Shown: positions 44,940-56,464 of the stretch, piece by piece
Layout: each line of letters begins with the position of its first letter
Numbering within the stretch: the stretch's first letter is position 1
Source: Maratus speciosus
Lineage: Eukaryota > Arthropoda > Arachnida > Araneae > Salticidae
NCBI GenBank assembly: GCA_963932465.1
Contig: OZ010788.1
Location: 670,862,484-670,926,483, forward strand
Length of the DNA stretch: 64,000 nt
Direction of reading: 5' to 3'
Notes under the pieces: model-generated
Told to the model about the DNA's origin: nothing
What the model saw: only the letters and a program-made list of their open reading frames with translations
The model's database searches: none
Program-made: the position numbers and the translations under genes

Positions 44940-45819
44940 CACTAGTGTGCAAAACTTAAGCAACGGACACAAAATATTAATTTCTAAACATGTGAGTACT
45001 CAAAAGAAAATTCTTTAAATAGCCAGTTTAAAAAGTAGGTGTTATCCTAACAGCATAGCCAGTTTATAGATAGCCTCCATGACCTCACAAAAAGTTACAA
45101 GTCTCACAGCCACTACAATGAACTGAAATCTGATATCTTTCATTCGCCTCATTCTTAATCTTATTTGATCGCTCCACCGAGAAATCACTATGACTGCTGT
45201 TTTGTGGCGAGTCACCAGATGACTTTAAAATGAAGTCACTTTGTGACCACCTTGTGAACGTCATTCGGACATTCCATTGTAAAATCATCACGATAGCTGT
45301 TTTCTGACGAATTCACAAGTGATGGAAAATAAAATCATCTGGTGACTTCTCCCAAAGGAGCGCAATGGTGACTTCACAGTACAGTCTCGGTCACCTGAAA
45401 GTCACCAAGTGATTTCATTGTAATATTATTTAGAGACTCAGCACAATGTAACGCTTACGATGACTTCAAAATTCAGTCTTCAAATTGCAGTCACATGAGA
45501 ATCACAATGTGACTGCCTTGTGATGTCACCTGGTGACTCAGCAAAAAGCAACAGTCATAGTGACTTCTCAGTGGAGTCACCATATGACGATCATTTTAGA
45601 GTAATAATGAGACGAATGAAAGATCCCAAATTTTGTGTCTCCGTAGTGACTGTGACACTTGTGGCCATGTGTGACATGAAAGAGATGTCACATCAACTAG
45701 GTGTGCTGTAGATAAAATACCTATTTGCTACACCCCATGTTTATATCAGTTACTTTTGAGTACTCACATGTTTAAAAAGTAGCATTTTATGCTTGTCGCT
45801 TAAGTTTTGCAGACGAGTG
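44940..45819. mobile_element. Large foldback with mariner-like ends and GTCAC/GTGAC array
   Basis: Left end CACTAGTGTGCAAAACTTAAG matches the complement of the right end CACTCGTCTGCAAAACTTAAG; pairing continues through AAACATGTGAGTACTCAAAAG. The interior (about 45090-45690) is packed with GTCAC and GTGAC words in both orientations. 45140-45225 is the inverted partner of 45525-45625 (CTTTCATTCG, GAGAAATCACTATGACTG). The left end and a TA on the left suggest a Tc1/mariner origin; the right TA is lost. No transposase remains. Confidence 0.6.
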
Positions 45820-46828
45820 CATAAATTTATCCGTATGTATCCTAAATTTTCATTTACACTGCAACTGTAAATTTGAATAAATTTTCTTTTATTAAAGTGC
45901 GTGCTAAAGTGGAATACAGGGTATATAATAATTGTATGTTTCTTTTATCAAAGTGCATGTTATATACGGAATACATGGCATATAATAATTGGATTCAGCT
46001 GTTTGTGAATTTTTTATTTTATTTTTAATTTTTTTAATGTAAAATTGCTATTTATGTTGGTACTACAAAAACTTAATGGTAATTTATGTTTATTTAATGA
46101 ATTAAATCAAGTAACTGATTTAGGTAAAGATATATTTATTAAAAATGAAATCAGTATTATTCAGATATATTAGAATAATAATCCACTAATAATCCTATAT
46201 ATCCAACGGAAATTTCTCTCATCAGCATGCTAGGATAAATACGAAAAATATCATGTAAGCTTTTAGAGGCTTTTAAATACCAACTTTATCCATATTTTTA
46301 AAATATTCACACGCCTTTAATACTTAATGTCGAAATATTTTTAGCATTTTTATTGATTCTGAATTGTTGATAGCTTCTAATAGGGGAGAAGGACAATTCA
46401 TTTTAAACACTGGAAAATTAAATTTGCAGTAGATTTACACGTAGTTTAATACCATACACTTTTGACGATAAAAGTTTAGTCACTTATTGTTTAAAAATAC
46501 TTCGTTCCTAGATATTAAATGTTATTTCCTCTCCATCTTTAAAATCGGTGATAAATTTCGTCGAAAAATTCATTTATCTATGTTCATCTAGTAAAATACG
46601 AAAATTAAAGTAGATAGCTTGTATAATTGGAAATGCTATTGAGAAGACAGAATGTAGATTTAAGTTTCACGATTTCAGAATATAATTAAATAAAATTTTT
46701 TAATGCACAATCTTTCAATATGTTGTTGCATATTTAATATTCTTCAAATGCATTTGGTATAGATATATATTTTTAAAAATATGTATGAAGTTGACTCACG
46801 ATCTAATATAAAAGAAGTTAGAAATGAT
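45820..46828. other. AT-rich DNA, nothing recognised
   Basis: No frame, element border or RNA is supported. Two short direct repeats (AAAGTGC..ATACAGGG near 45895 and 45950) are the only structure seen. Confidence 0.4.
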
Positions 46829-47557
46829 ATAGGGGAGACTAGGGAGGGTTGACCATATGGGAGGCTTAACCCAACCATCAGTTTTCATATTTAAAAGAAT
46901 TTCAGAGTTTTATCAATAGGTGTCAACTAAAGCTACTGGAATGCTCAAACAGCAGTCTTTGTTTCTTACAGATAATAGAAATAGGTGTGGAAAAAATCAA
47001 TTTTGAGGCGTTTTGAACCTAAAAGTTGTGTTATTTAGAAATATTTTGTAAGCTTTTTTCAGATAAAATATATCATAGAAATTTAAGTAAGTAGGTTTTA
47101 AGTAATGCAGAAATATTGAGCTTTCATTTCAGGCATGAAGATTGTACAATGTGTTAGGCTTAACATAACAATGTGCTATTCTTTTGAAAAGAGCTATTTG
47201 GAGAGGCTTGACCCATTAAATGTGAGGGAGGGTTGACCAGATGCTCAAGGCTTTCTTAATTAAGTTGTTTTCGAAATCTTTTTATTATACACTGTGCATA
47301 ATGAAAGGTAAATGGTTATATATTAAAAAGAGTGTAACTATATTTTGTAAAGCTACAGTAAATGGAAAAGAATATGTTTAAAACTGATTAAAGAAAGATG
47401 TGAAAAATTCCTATAGTATCCACTGCAAGAAAAAATTTAATGAATTATAAATGGGAAAGTTGATAGGAACTTTTTTCCATTTAAATGTTACTTGCAATAG
47501 GTAAGTAGAAATAGTGGAAAAGACTAGAAATGAGTAGAAACTATTAACGCAGTAGAC

Positions 47558-47763
47558 TTAACCCTTTTCAGAGGCAAAGTACTTCTGTTGCTAAAATGTA
47601 AAACTGGTTGAACGACACCGGAATTTATGAACAAATTTATATGAAAGCAAGTAAAAGGTTTTCTTCGCGCACATTATACAAAGAGAATTCTGGTGCAAAT
47701 GTGGCATTTGGAAATTAAAATTAAGTAGTATATATAATATACAGGAGCCTTTCAAGGGGATAA
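47558..47763. mobile_element. TTAA-type foldback MITE
   Basis: TTAACCCTTTTCAGAGGC at the left, CCTTTCAAGGGGATAA at the right (right TTAA mutated to ATAA). Inner arms ACACCGGAATTTATG and AATTCTGGTGCAAA pair. Confidence 0.5.
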
Positions 47764-47972
47764 CCCTTTCAGGCGTAGTGGTATGTTTATGTAACCACTT
47801 AATCTTAATTCCCAAACACCACAATGACACTTGAATTTTACTAAAATCTTTTACATTTTATATGTATGTGAAATATAGCCTTTATTTATTTCCAAAGAAA
47901 TTTTTTCGTAAATTCCGGTGCCAATCATTTATTTCATTTTAGTATTGAAAGTACTTTATCCCTGAAAAGATT
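47760..47972. mobile_element. TTAA-type foldback MITE, abutting copy
   Basis: ATAACCCTTTCAGGCGTAGT pairs with ACTTTATCCCTGAAAAGATTA loosely. It shares the border GGGGATAACCC with the previous foldback and separates the psq fragment from upstream sequence. Confidence 0.45.
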
Positions 47973-48120
47973 AAAAGATGTTAATGATAAGTTAAGTGCT
48001 CATGCGGCTGCAAAAGAACATAGCATTGAACGAAAAACTTTAGGAAGGTATGTAGACAAATTTCACCAAGATGAATACAGTGAGATAAAGCCAAACAATG
48101 TGACAGCTAGAGTTGTCAGG
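47968..48120 (+). pseudogene. psq/HTH fragment of a pogo-like transposase
   Basis: One frame reads about 50 codons without a stop, including AAKEHSIERKTLGRYVDKF. This has the layout of a psq-type helix-turn-helix (alanine-rich helix, then I-x-R-x-T-L-x-R-Y-V), the N-terminal DNA-binding domain of pogo/Tigger-like transposases. There is no start codon, no catalytic domain and a foldback immediately upstream, so it is a broken relic. A co-opted host psq domain is the less likely alternative. Confidence 0.5.
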
Positions 48121-48225
48121 TCGAGTGTCACAAAAAGTAGGACAAGGAAGCAAATAAAAGCGGGATAGTGGCTCCTAAATCCGGGCATAATAATACGTGA
48201 AACCCTATGAAAACGGTGTGGTGGT

Positions 48226-48400
48226 AATGTGTTTATGATGGCCAATTATCTACACGAGGAATACGGGCCCGAAGGGGGGATAGGTGCCCTCCGTGGGGTC
48301 TCTCTAACGAACCCTAATCTGTGTTTACGCAAAGAAATTCAAAAGAACCACTCGGACACTGGTACGGCTCTGTGCAAACGGAACCTGTCTCTAACGGAAT
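48226..48400 (-). mobile_element. 5'-truncated SINE related to 18384-18619
   Basis: GTTTATGATGGCCAATTATC, TGCCCTCCGTGGGGT and TTTACGCAAAGAAATTC correspond in order to the SINE at 18384. The tRNA-like head with A and B boxes is absent here, as expected for a copy truncated at its 5' end. Confidence 0.6.
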
Positions 48401-48634
48401 ACTGTCTTAAATGTTAAAATTCCATTTACCTTGCTGTACAATTCTACCTGATCAGACAAAATCCTATTTAAAACAAAATTTTTCTCCTCTGACTTGCGAT
48501 TGCGTCTAAACAGGCTTGTTTAAGCATCATATTTTGAAATATATTTTTTTTTATAATAATTAAACCATGTAGCATAAAGTTACTTTTCCTTTTTTTAAAG
48601 ATATTTTATTTCTCTTTATAAATATTACAATAAG

Positions 48635-48769
48635 GCTGGTTTGGAGCTTATGGGGCTAGATTTGTAACAGTGGATGAGACGTGGCTACATCACTATGATC
48701 CCCAGTCCGAACGACAGTAGCCACGTCTCATCCACTGTCACAAATCTAGCCCCATAAGCTCCACACCAG
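48635..48769 (+). pseudogene. mariner transposase fragment folded into a hairpin
   Basis: 48661-48717 encodes VTVDETWLHHYDPQSERQ, the block around the first catalytic aspartate of mariner transposases (family knowledge: V-D-E-T-W followed by H-H-Y-x-P-E). The sequence then turns back: 48718-48769 is the reverse complement of 48635-48687 with about four differences, around a 30-base spacer. Nothing else of a mariner is seen, so this is an inverted-duplicated scrap, not a gene. Confidence 0.65.
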
Positions 48770-50379
48770 ACTTTCTCCCCCGAATCCCCTCCCCTTTTCA
48801 AGCTAGGTGCCACCTATCACACCTAAAACGAAAAACAAATATGTTAATATAGCAGCTGCGGTTCTGAAATTGAGCATATCGGCATCTAAGACATTAGTCT
48901 ACAATATTCCACGTCAACCATTGCAGCACAAATATTTTATATACACTCCGGACAATAATTAGTGAACCACCCTCGCAATATAAGATAAATATGCTCGAAA
49001 TCTCCATATTTAATCGCAGAATTTCTACTATTAAATAAGGCGAAAAATTCTGTTCAAAAATGCTTGTATCAATATTATTAAAAAAAAATACTGGTAATAG
49101 CAACCATTTAAAAAAAATAATAAAATTGAACCTCTTTAAAGTTATCTTGGATAACCCTTTGAGAACTGAAAAATATGCGATTAAATACAGAAAACTACAA
49201 CACAAATATCTTTCTGGAAACTAAAATTCAGATTATGAATCTGTCAGTGGCATTTAAGAATTCACTCAAATTGCTTTGAACGATAATTTCCTCAAAGTGC
49301 ATAATTAGTAGTTGAAACTTAGCATTTGACTAAGATCATTGATCTTAATCCGCAAACTTCATTCATTTCATTAAGAATTTCACTGGAACTAAACTTAGTC
49401 TTTGAAATGTTGGTTGAATGTCAATTTCATCTTTTAAAGCATTTAGCCCAAAGATTAGGTTTTCCCATTAAGGTAAGTCCGAATGCGAAATTAATTTTCG
49501 GAATTTGCTTGAAAGGTCGGATATGTGAAGAGTAGAAAATAAAACGGAATAGAGAGTTACTGATAATATTTCTCCAGTATATTAAATCGTCAATTATACG
49601 GACTAATGTATTCTAAAAGCAATCGGATATTCAGAAATCTGAATAAATGTAAAAGTTTTTCTGTGAAAATTTATTATCCATTTCTTTGATTTCGTTAGTG
49701 AAACAAATTTCGTTACGGGTAGTTATTCCACTTATCTGTTTTTTGTTGTTGTTTCTTTTTTATCTTATCACATTAATGTTTTCCAGGTAAATGTGCAGAA
49801 AGAATAATTAATATTGAAAATTAATATAAACTGTCATTTTCGTTACAGAAAGAAATATAATAATTTCCGAAATGTGACAGAAAAGCGATGGGATGCGACC
49901 GATTTAATGTCGGTCTGTCTGTCTCGTGATATCTGTTTTAAAAAACAACCAGTTATCTTGAAATTGAGAATTGAATTTTGGTTATCTGGTCTAAAAATAT
50001 CTGCGATTTTAAGTTTTATGTTTTTGAATAATATTTCTGTTTTTCTCATTTCCATTTAGCACATGCCAGTCAATAATCAAATTTCATTGTACGTATACCA
50101 AAGAAAACAAACTCATTGAAAATCTATAAAGTTTCCAGTAAATTCACAATGTTTAAGATCAATGTCAAGGAAATATCACTAATAATAACACAGAGATCTG
50201 TGTATAATTCGCCATTTTTATAATTTGTATGAAGATTTATTCTTTTAAACTTGTGATATTGTAATATTTAAACAAATGAAAGAAAATGAATGCGTTTGCA
50301 TAAAAACCGAAAATATTAATTCAAAAATAAATTGTGCATTTTTTAATTGAATGCGTTGCAATCAACAATCTAATATCTA
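48770..50379. other. AT-rich DNA, no recognised gene
   Basis: 49020-49075 contains TACTATTAAATAAGGCGAAAAATTC, a single arm of the foldback core. 49850-49960 holds a GTCTGTCTGTCTCG patch like other scattered remnants. Overlapping short frames on both strands at 49814-50059 lack any domain. Confidence 0.4.
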
Positions 50380-50878
50380 TCCTATATATATAAAATCTTA
50401 ATGAAACGGATATTATGAAACGAATTTATGTAACGATTCTATGAAACGAATGATTAAACAACTGATTATGTTTCACGGCGATTTCTCAATACGGAATACT
50501 CTGCGATTAAATTAACACCAAAAATTCGTATTGATCCGCAGATCTCAAAACTGGTATTAGATTTCTAAATTCGAATTCGTTTTCGATTATTTTTTTTTTC
50601 TAATTTTATATAATTTTCTCTAATAATGGCAACTCAAATTTTAATCATAACAGATATATATTTTTTTTTTTTAGATTTTAGAAAAGGTTACTATTTTAAA
50701 CTAATTTGTCGAGAAGTTTGGCCTCCCTTAAATGTAGGCTAAGAAATGTATCATGTTACTTTTATTCATAATTCAATTTGTATTTCATTATCATTTTATT
50801 TAATACAAACTGAAACATTTAAAATAAATGGCTTTCACTGCTTTATTTTTTTTAAACGAAATGAAAAGAAAAATATTA

Positions 50879-51490
50879 GGCACACATGTCATATACGAAC
50901 TGGGTACCTAATTGGCGCAAAAATGGCATTATTTTGGTTGACATGGTAACCCGGCTATTGTTGTTTTTTTAATAAAAAAATGTTTATTTACTTTATTTTC
51001 TTTTTTTAAATTACATAAATTGTTTTGTTCTATAGTTAATTAATTTTTTGGTTATTTTCCTATAAAAATAAAAAATAATAGAAAATAATTAAAAAATACG
51101 GTACTACTTAATTATTCCATCGACCCATTTCGCCAAATTATATAAATCGCCAAACAACTCGCCAAATTATACAAATTGACATAATTTTTATTTTAAATAA
51201 CGAAAGAACAAAGAAAATAGTATAACATTAATAAATATATAAATAAAACGTCGAAATAGAAATCACTTGATGACGTAAAGACGTGTAACTTGCTTAAAGT
51301 CAAGTGAATGTGACATTGACGATCAACGATTATTGGCATTTAATCTTATAGTCTGGTGATAGATTTCTGGTCGACGGGATAACTAAGTAGTACCAAAAAT
51401 ACATATGTAACTGATATTCGAAAACGAGGATTTCGCCAAATTTTCGTAAAAAAAATCACGCCAAACCCGGTGCGTATATGGCATCTGGCC
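50879..51490. mobile_element. MITE with GGCACAYATGTCATATACG ends, copy 1
   Basis: GGCACACATGTCATATACGA at the left pairs with CGTATATGGCATCTGGCC at the right; GGCGC and its partner CACGCC follow inside. Nested in the Helitron. No coding. Confidence 0.5.
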
Positions 51491-51718
51491 AAATATTAAA
51501 TGATGTAACAAACGATGACATTCAATTTCAATATCAAAGCAATGTTTTAATTTACCACTCGAAAAAAAAATGCTAACTGTCGAGTTGAAAAATAGCTATT
51601 GGCGAGATTTGCACCCAGCTAGCGTAACAGTACCAAGAATTCTTTGCGATCATGGAAACTTTTATGTAGTTTTATTCGAAAAAGAAATTTGATTTTTTAA
51701 TCAAAAGGGAAAACTTTC

Positions 51719-51927
51719 GGCACAGATGTCATATACGGACCCATATAGGCGCGATTTTTTTCTGACGCTAATGTCATATACGCAACGGGTACTTAACTGG
51801 CGCCATAGTATCGTTATTTTGCTTGATTTGATAAGCCGGATGTTGTTGTTTATGATGCTGATGTTTTCCCCGAATTAGCGTCGGAAAAAAATCGCGCCAA
51901 TATGGGGCCGTATATGATATCTGGGCC
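51719..51927. mobile_element. MITE with GGCACAGATGTCATATACG ends, copy 2
   Basis: About 53 bases at each end pair (ACAGATGTCATATACGGACC, GGCGCGATTTTTTTCTGACG and complements). A copy of the first MITE's left end plus flanking (GTCATATACG..GGGTAC) lies inside near 51770, so copies are partly interleaved. Confidence 0.6.
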
Positions 51928-52839
51928 AAACTTTCATATGAAAAGCGAAGGGATCAGAGCGTATTTATTTATTCCAGTTACATGACTTGGACTATTATAA
52001 TATAGATGAAATGATGGCGATAGAATAATATTTGGCAGCTTATCACCTGTACCTGGCTAACATTAAAGTACCAAAATGGCACCAGGAATATAAAAAGCGA
52101 AGTGGTTCGCCCGGAACTCTTGATGATAGTCACATGACTTACGGTATTGTTATAGAAATTGGTTTAAAATACCGGGAGACAAAGACTCTATACACTTAAT
52201 TCATTTTATTTTAGCTCCTTTTCAAACGTTTAACTGATCCTCTTTAATCAAACACGAAAACAGCCATTGGATGTCTTAACAGATACTGATTCGGCCTTAA
52301 ATTTTTGAAATCAAAGGAACTTGAATGAAAACCCGTTTACAGGGAGATCTGCACAGCTTTTTTCAGTATAATTCAATCTTCTATAATATTTTTAAAACCG
52401 ATCAGATTAACGTGTTTTTAGATTCTGCGGTGTCTGAACGGCGGTTGGCGAGCGTAGGTTGCAGGAGGCAGAGCCCCCTAGTTCACAATATAAACAAATG
52501 ACGTAAAACTTTATTTGATATTATGAACATTACAGATAAATCTTTGAAAAATGAAATCGCAACGCATGAATATAACATAAATGAAAAATAAAGATTACAT
52601 ATTAATAAACATCACACTCTTTTGGCACAATTAAACTAAACTTTCAATATTATTACATTTTTTAACAAAACTAATTTTGGGGTGATTTTTGTAAACGTTC
52701 TCTATCAAAATTAATTAGGCTTTATTTAGATATCAACTCTTTTAAATAATGCAGAATGATCACAAAACATTGCTTATTAAAACAAAAATTATATATAAAA
52801 AAAATAAACTGTCAAGTGCGAGTATTATTCGCGCTTTGG

Positions 52840-54192
52840 GGGTTCCGTACAATAAATATGTGAATTATTAACTGCATTATTAAAAAAATCGTTGCTAAAA
52901 GAATAATAAGACTTTGTAAAAAAACAATACAACGTAGGATTGATTATAGCTGTATGTACTAGAAAAGTATGAATGGGTATACCAAAAAAGTTCAAAGAGA
53001 TACGAAGCCTAAATAATAACAAATATTGCTTGCTATTCTGTATAACTCTTTTTTTTATTCTTATCCTAAACTGTTTATGATGAACTAATTCGGTACTGAC
53101 TAAAAGTAGTGCATACTTAAACTTCATTTGGCATTTCATAAAACTAAATTCAGCGTAGTAATAATCTTTTCTTTTTACAGTATACCTAAAACAAAACCTT
53201 TTTTCAAAGTTTAAACTTGGCATTGTGCTAAGAGCGCTTCGAAAGGAGGTCGCAAAGTTGCAACGCAGCCTTGGTCCGTGCCGCGTTTTTCCATATAGGT
53301 TTTTAATTAACTTTTAAAGACACTAGAGGTGTATAGAGATATCCACTCAATGCAAACTAGTCGCGAATTTATGTCCGTGTTTATGTGATTAATTCTGATT
53401 AAATTAGTTTCTTTTTAACAATTTGACGTTTATTGCTTTTATACTGCTACTGGGCGTTCCATAACAAAAATGTATCATTAAAAGTTATTATCTACGCTTT
53501 AAAAGCCGATGGCACATAGAGTACGCCGCCCCTGTCATTATGTATGTCCAAACCGGCCGTGTCTTTAAGGGTTAATATCTCGGCTAATGACCGACGATTT
53601 TTTTCGAAAATCATTATCAACAATGCTTTTATACTTCTGCACGAATGGTACCACCAGCGCTTTTCAACACCTTTGTTGAATACCCGCAAATCGAAGTTTG
53701 TAACAGAAAAACGCGTTTTTCTCAAAAACTAAGTGACCTAGGGTAATCGCTATAATTTCCCTGCAAGGTTTAAGTTAACGTCTACTACCTCTAATTTTTT
53801 CATAATTTTAGTATGCGTAGATTCGAAACTAGATGAGAAGGGAGGGAACATATTTTTGCACTATATTTTTGACGATATCTGTACAACTGTAATACCTAAA
53901 ATTAAAAGAAATGTATTTTTGAGTTCAGCGTTATGAATGCTTTCACGCGATACCCCACACGATATACAAAGAAAAGATTTTTTTTTCAAGTAGCTTAATT
54001 AGCCTCTCTACATTTTCCCTAAATATATATGTGAACGTTTAATAATCTGGAAATATGTGGGTTAATATTCTTTATTTCTTCCCCCAATTTGAACTTTTCA
54101 CGTTCCATAGTTTATGAGTAAAATGGCTGTGACAGACAGACACAGGAGTGATCTTGTAATGGTTCCGTTTTGACTTTTTCAGTACGGAACCC
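52840..54192. mobile_element. Element with GGGTTCCGTAC inverted ends
   Basis: GGGTTCCGTAC at 52840-52850 and its exact complement at 54182-54192. The right part from 53744 is shared, inverted, with 59349-59786. Interior holds degraded sequence typical of an old non-autonomous element; a minus-strand frame of 132 codons (52825-53223) has no domain. The element type is not certain. Confidence 0.5.
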
Positions 54193-54957
54193 TAAAAATT
54201 AACTTTAAAAATTGATTTTTCCAAAAATGTAAACTAGATTTGAAGGGGTCTTGTACGTGTAGTTTACGCTGTATTTTAATTTGGATCTGGATTTGCTACG
54301 CAAGATTTTATAAAATATCTCTGATAGATGTAGATACTTGTGTTTTGTGTCCAAATAAAGATTGTTATTAGGGTTGATTAAAATTACATGAAGAAAGATA
54401 CTCTTATACTAATTCAGTCTGTAATGTATCCTTAGATGTGATGAAATTCTGAATCTTCACATATATTTGGATTTACGAATATAAATTGAAGAAGCAGTCA
54501 AGGCATCACATAAAATCGTGTTTAACGTTACAATTATTAAAAGTTACATTACCTAAATCTTTGAGTCTTATAATGCTTTTTTATAAGACTTACTTATAAA
54601 TTAAATATTGTATCGACATTAGATAATATGTGAAACAGGATTAAATTAAAACATGACTTGTACAGTTCACGTCAGGGCCTCTGATCTTCAGGCTTACTAG
54701 TTAAAAATACAATAATTGAAATTAAAAGCTTTCACTTGGGAAAAAGAAATTGTATTGCTTAATAACTTGAATCAAAATTATCCTAATTTCATTCGCATAC
54801 TTAAATCTATTTTCAGAAGCATCATAATACATTATTTAAATTCTTAAAATATCATTTTATAGCAGTCTACTTTCCATAGTAGATGCCTCAATTTTAAATA
54901 ATTGACAGATTGTTCGAATTAGATGCGCCATTCTAAGATTTAGTAGAAAACTTTTAA
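54193..54957. other. AT-rich DNA between two transposons
   Basis: No gene, repeat partner or RNA gene recognised. Confidence 0.4.
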
Positions 54958-54959
54958 TA

Positions 54960-54986
54960 CACTGCTCAAAACAATTAAAGGATATT
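54960..54986 (+). repeat. Tc1-like terminal inverted repeat, left
   Basis: Identical for 27 bases to the complement of 56465-56491. Transposase binding site by family knowledge; TA target immediately outside. Confidence 0.85.
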
Positions 54987-55198
54987 GCAGTTTTAGGTGG
55001 ATTTTGTATCTGGTAAACTGTTTAGCTGATTGATACATGGTCGACAGACATAGTAGGTTATATGAGAATAAATTACACATGTTTGGCAGAAAAAAATGCA
55101 TTTTATTGCGCATTTGTGTACTAAAGGAAAAAAAACACAATTTGTGCATATGAGAAAAAAATAATAAGAAAAGGTGTTTTCTTCAAAGAAAATCATTT

Positions 55199-56239
55199 TC
55201 AGTAGGGGGTATGGTTTCCACGGGCGGCCAGCAACGTTGAACACCTTTGAGGCATGGACTCAATGAGGCTATTAATGACGAGTTGGGGTATTCTGCCCCA
55301 CTCTTCCAGAAGAGCTCTTTCCAGTTCTTGGAGAGTTTGTGGGGGTTGTTGGCGGCCAGAAACTCGTCTTCCTAGAGCGTCCCAAACGTGCTCGATTGGA
55401 TTCATGTCTGGAGAACACGCTGGCCATTCCATTCGAACGATTCCTTCCTCGAAAAGGAAATCCTCCACCAGGTTTGCACGATATGGCCTGCAGTTATCGT
55501 CCATTAAAATGAAGTTATCTCCGATTGCTGCAGCGTAAGGGACTACAATAGGTCTGAGGATCTCATCCCTATATCGGCGACCAGTCAGAGCTCCATCTCG
55601 AATGATGTAGAGGTCAGTGCGCCCGTCAATGGGGATGCCACCATACACCAACACTCCTCCACCGCAAAATCTGACACTTTCGTGCGCGAACGCAGGATTA
55701 TTCCTACTGCCACGGTCCCTCCAGATGAAAATACGCCTATTATCCGGATGCACAGAAAAACGGGACTCGTCAGAAAACAGAATATTGCTCCATTCATTTC
55801 TCCTCCAGTTGACATGTTCGGTTGCCCACTCCCTGCGGTCGCGACGATGCCTTGATGTTAATCTAACACATACCATCGGTCGGCGAGCATACAGACCTAC
55901 AGCATGGAGCCGGTTTCGGACAGTCTGAGTTGAAATCGTGGTGCCTGTAGCCGAGCGAAGGTGTTGTTGGAGTAGAGTAGCGTTCATGGTTCGGTGTCTC
56001 CGAGCTGTTAACGCTAAATACCGATCTTCATTGGGCGTTGTTGCCCGTCTACGACCTTGCCCTGGTCTTCGGCCTGCACATCCACTCTCCAAAAAACGGT
56101 TCCAGATCCTGGAAATGACACTTTGTGACACTCCAATGGCTTGCGGTACTTCGGCTTGAGTTTTGCCCCCTTCTAACCTACCAACAATTCTCAAAGCTTC
56201 TGAATCTGTCAAATGACTTCGCTGAGACATCGTACTCAT
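55199..56239 (-). CDS. Tc1-like DD34E transposase, full length
   Basis: 346 residues, the usual Tc1 transposase length. It excises and reinserts its own element at TA sites in nuclear DNA. The N-terminus (about 8-50) is a helix-turn-helix of the paired type (GGKTQAEVPQAIGVSQSVIS), then an arginine-rich GRPR-like linker (GRRPGQGRRR, 56-65) and a second DNA-binding helix group (about 70-120). The catalytic core has D157 in FSDESRF, D248 in MDDNCRPY and E283 in SPDMNPIEHVWD; 34 residues separate D248 and E283, hence DD34E. A glycine-rich box GGGVLVYGG is at 193-201. Starts at the first of two close ATG codons (residue 1 or 4). No frameshift or stop, and GC is far above the flanks, consistent with a recently arrived element. 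Antisense frames over it are artefacts. Confidence 0.92.
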   Translation of the reverse strand: MSTMSQRSHLTDSEALRIVGRLEGGKTQAEVPQAIGVSQSVISRIWNRFLESGCAGRRPGQGRRRATTPNEDRYLALTARRHRTMNATLLQQHLRSATGTTISTQTVRNRLHAVGLYARRPMVCVRLTSRHRRDRREWATEHVNWRRNEWSNILFSDESRFSVHPDNRRIFIWRDRGSRNNPAFAHESVRFCGGGVLVYGGIPIDGRTDLYIIRDGALTGRRYRDEILRPIVVPYAAAIGDNFILMDDNCRPYRANLVEDFLFEEGIVRMEWPACSPDMNPIEHVWDALGRRVSGRQQPPQTLQELERALLEEWGRIPQLVINSLIESMPQRCSTLLAARGNHTPY

Positions 56240-56464
56240 CGAAACAAAGCAATCACTGAATGCCGATCATCCTTGTCTTCATTCTCTTTTATCCAGTTGA
56301 AAGTCAAATTTCATTCGCTGCCGCTGAAGCGACGTTTTTGACGTCGAACTCAAAATTTGCATACTCCACAGTTTGAAAACCAGAAAAATTTGCATTTGTG
56401 ATTCTCTTCTTCTATTTTTGGCAAAAAAAATTTCGTTTATATCTTTATTTTATATAAAACTTCA

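Larger units (their letters stand above)
46829..48150 (+). mobile_element. Decayed DNA transposon with psq-type transposase, left end
   Basis: Starts ATAGGGGAGACTAGGGAGGG, a start I associate with pogo-like elements of arthropods. GGGAGGGTTGACCA recurs near 47224, and GGCTTAACCC and GGCTTGACCC occur between. A coding remnant (47968-48120) lies in it, split off by two foldback insertions (47558-47763, 47760-47972). The right end was not identified. Confidence 0.4.
50380..52481 (+). mobile_element. Helitron, non-autonomous or decayed
   Basis: The 5' end is TCCTATATATATAAAATC after an A. The 3' end has GGCGAGCGTAGGTTG, a hairpin built from AGGAGGC and GCCCCCT, then CTAG at 52478-52481, followed by T. 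TC...CTAG ends, a 3' hairpin and an A/T target are the defining Helitron marks (family knowledge). The 2.1-kb interior shows no Rep motif or helicase frame and is invaded by two MITEs, so it cannot move on its own. Confidence 0.7.

Noticed and set aside
49814..50059. Overlapping 81- and 70-codon frames on opposite strands
   Set aside because: Mutual antisense open frames with no domain; the region includes a GTCTGTCTGTC repeat remnant.
52825..53223. 132-codon minus-strand frame
   Set aside because: Starts in the GGGTTCCGTAC element interior with no domain; composition matches random AT-rich DNA.
55254..56159. Several plus-strand and alternate minus-strand frames of 73-103 codons
   Set aside because: All are shadows of the Tc1-like transposase gene on the minus strand.
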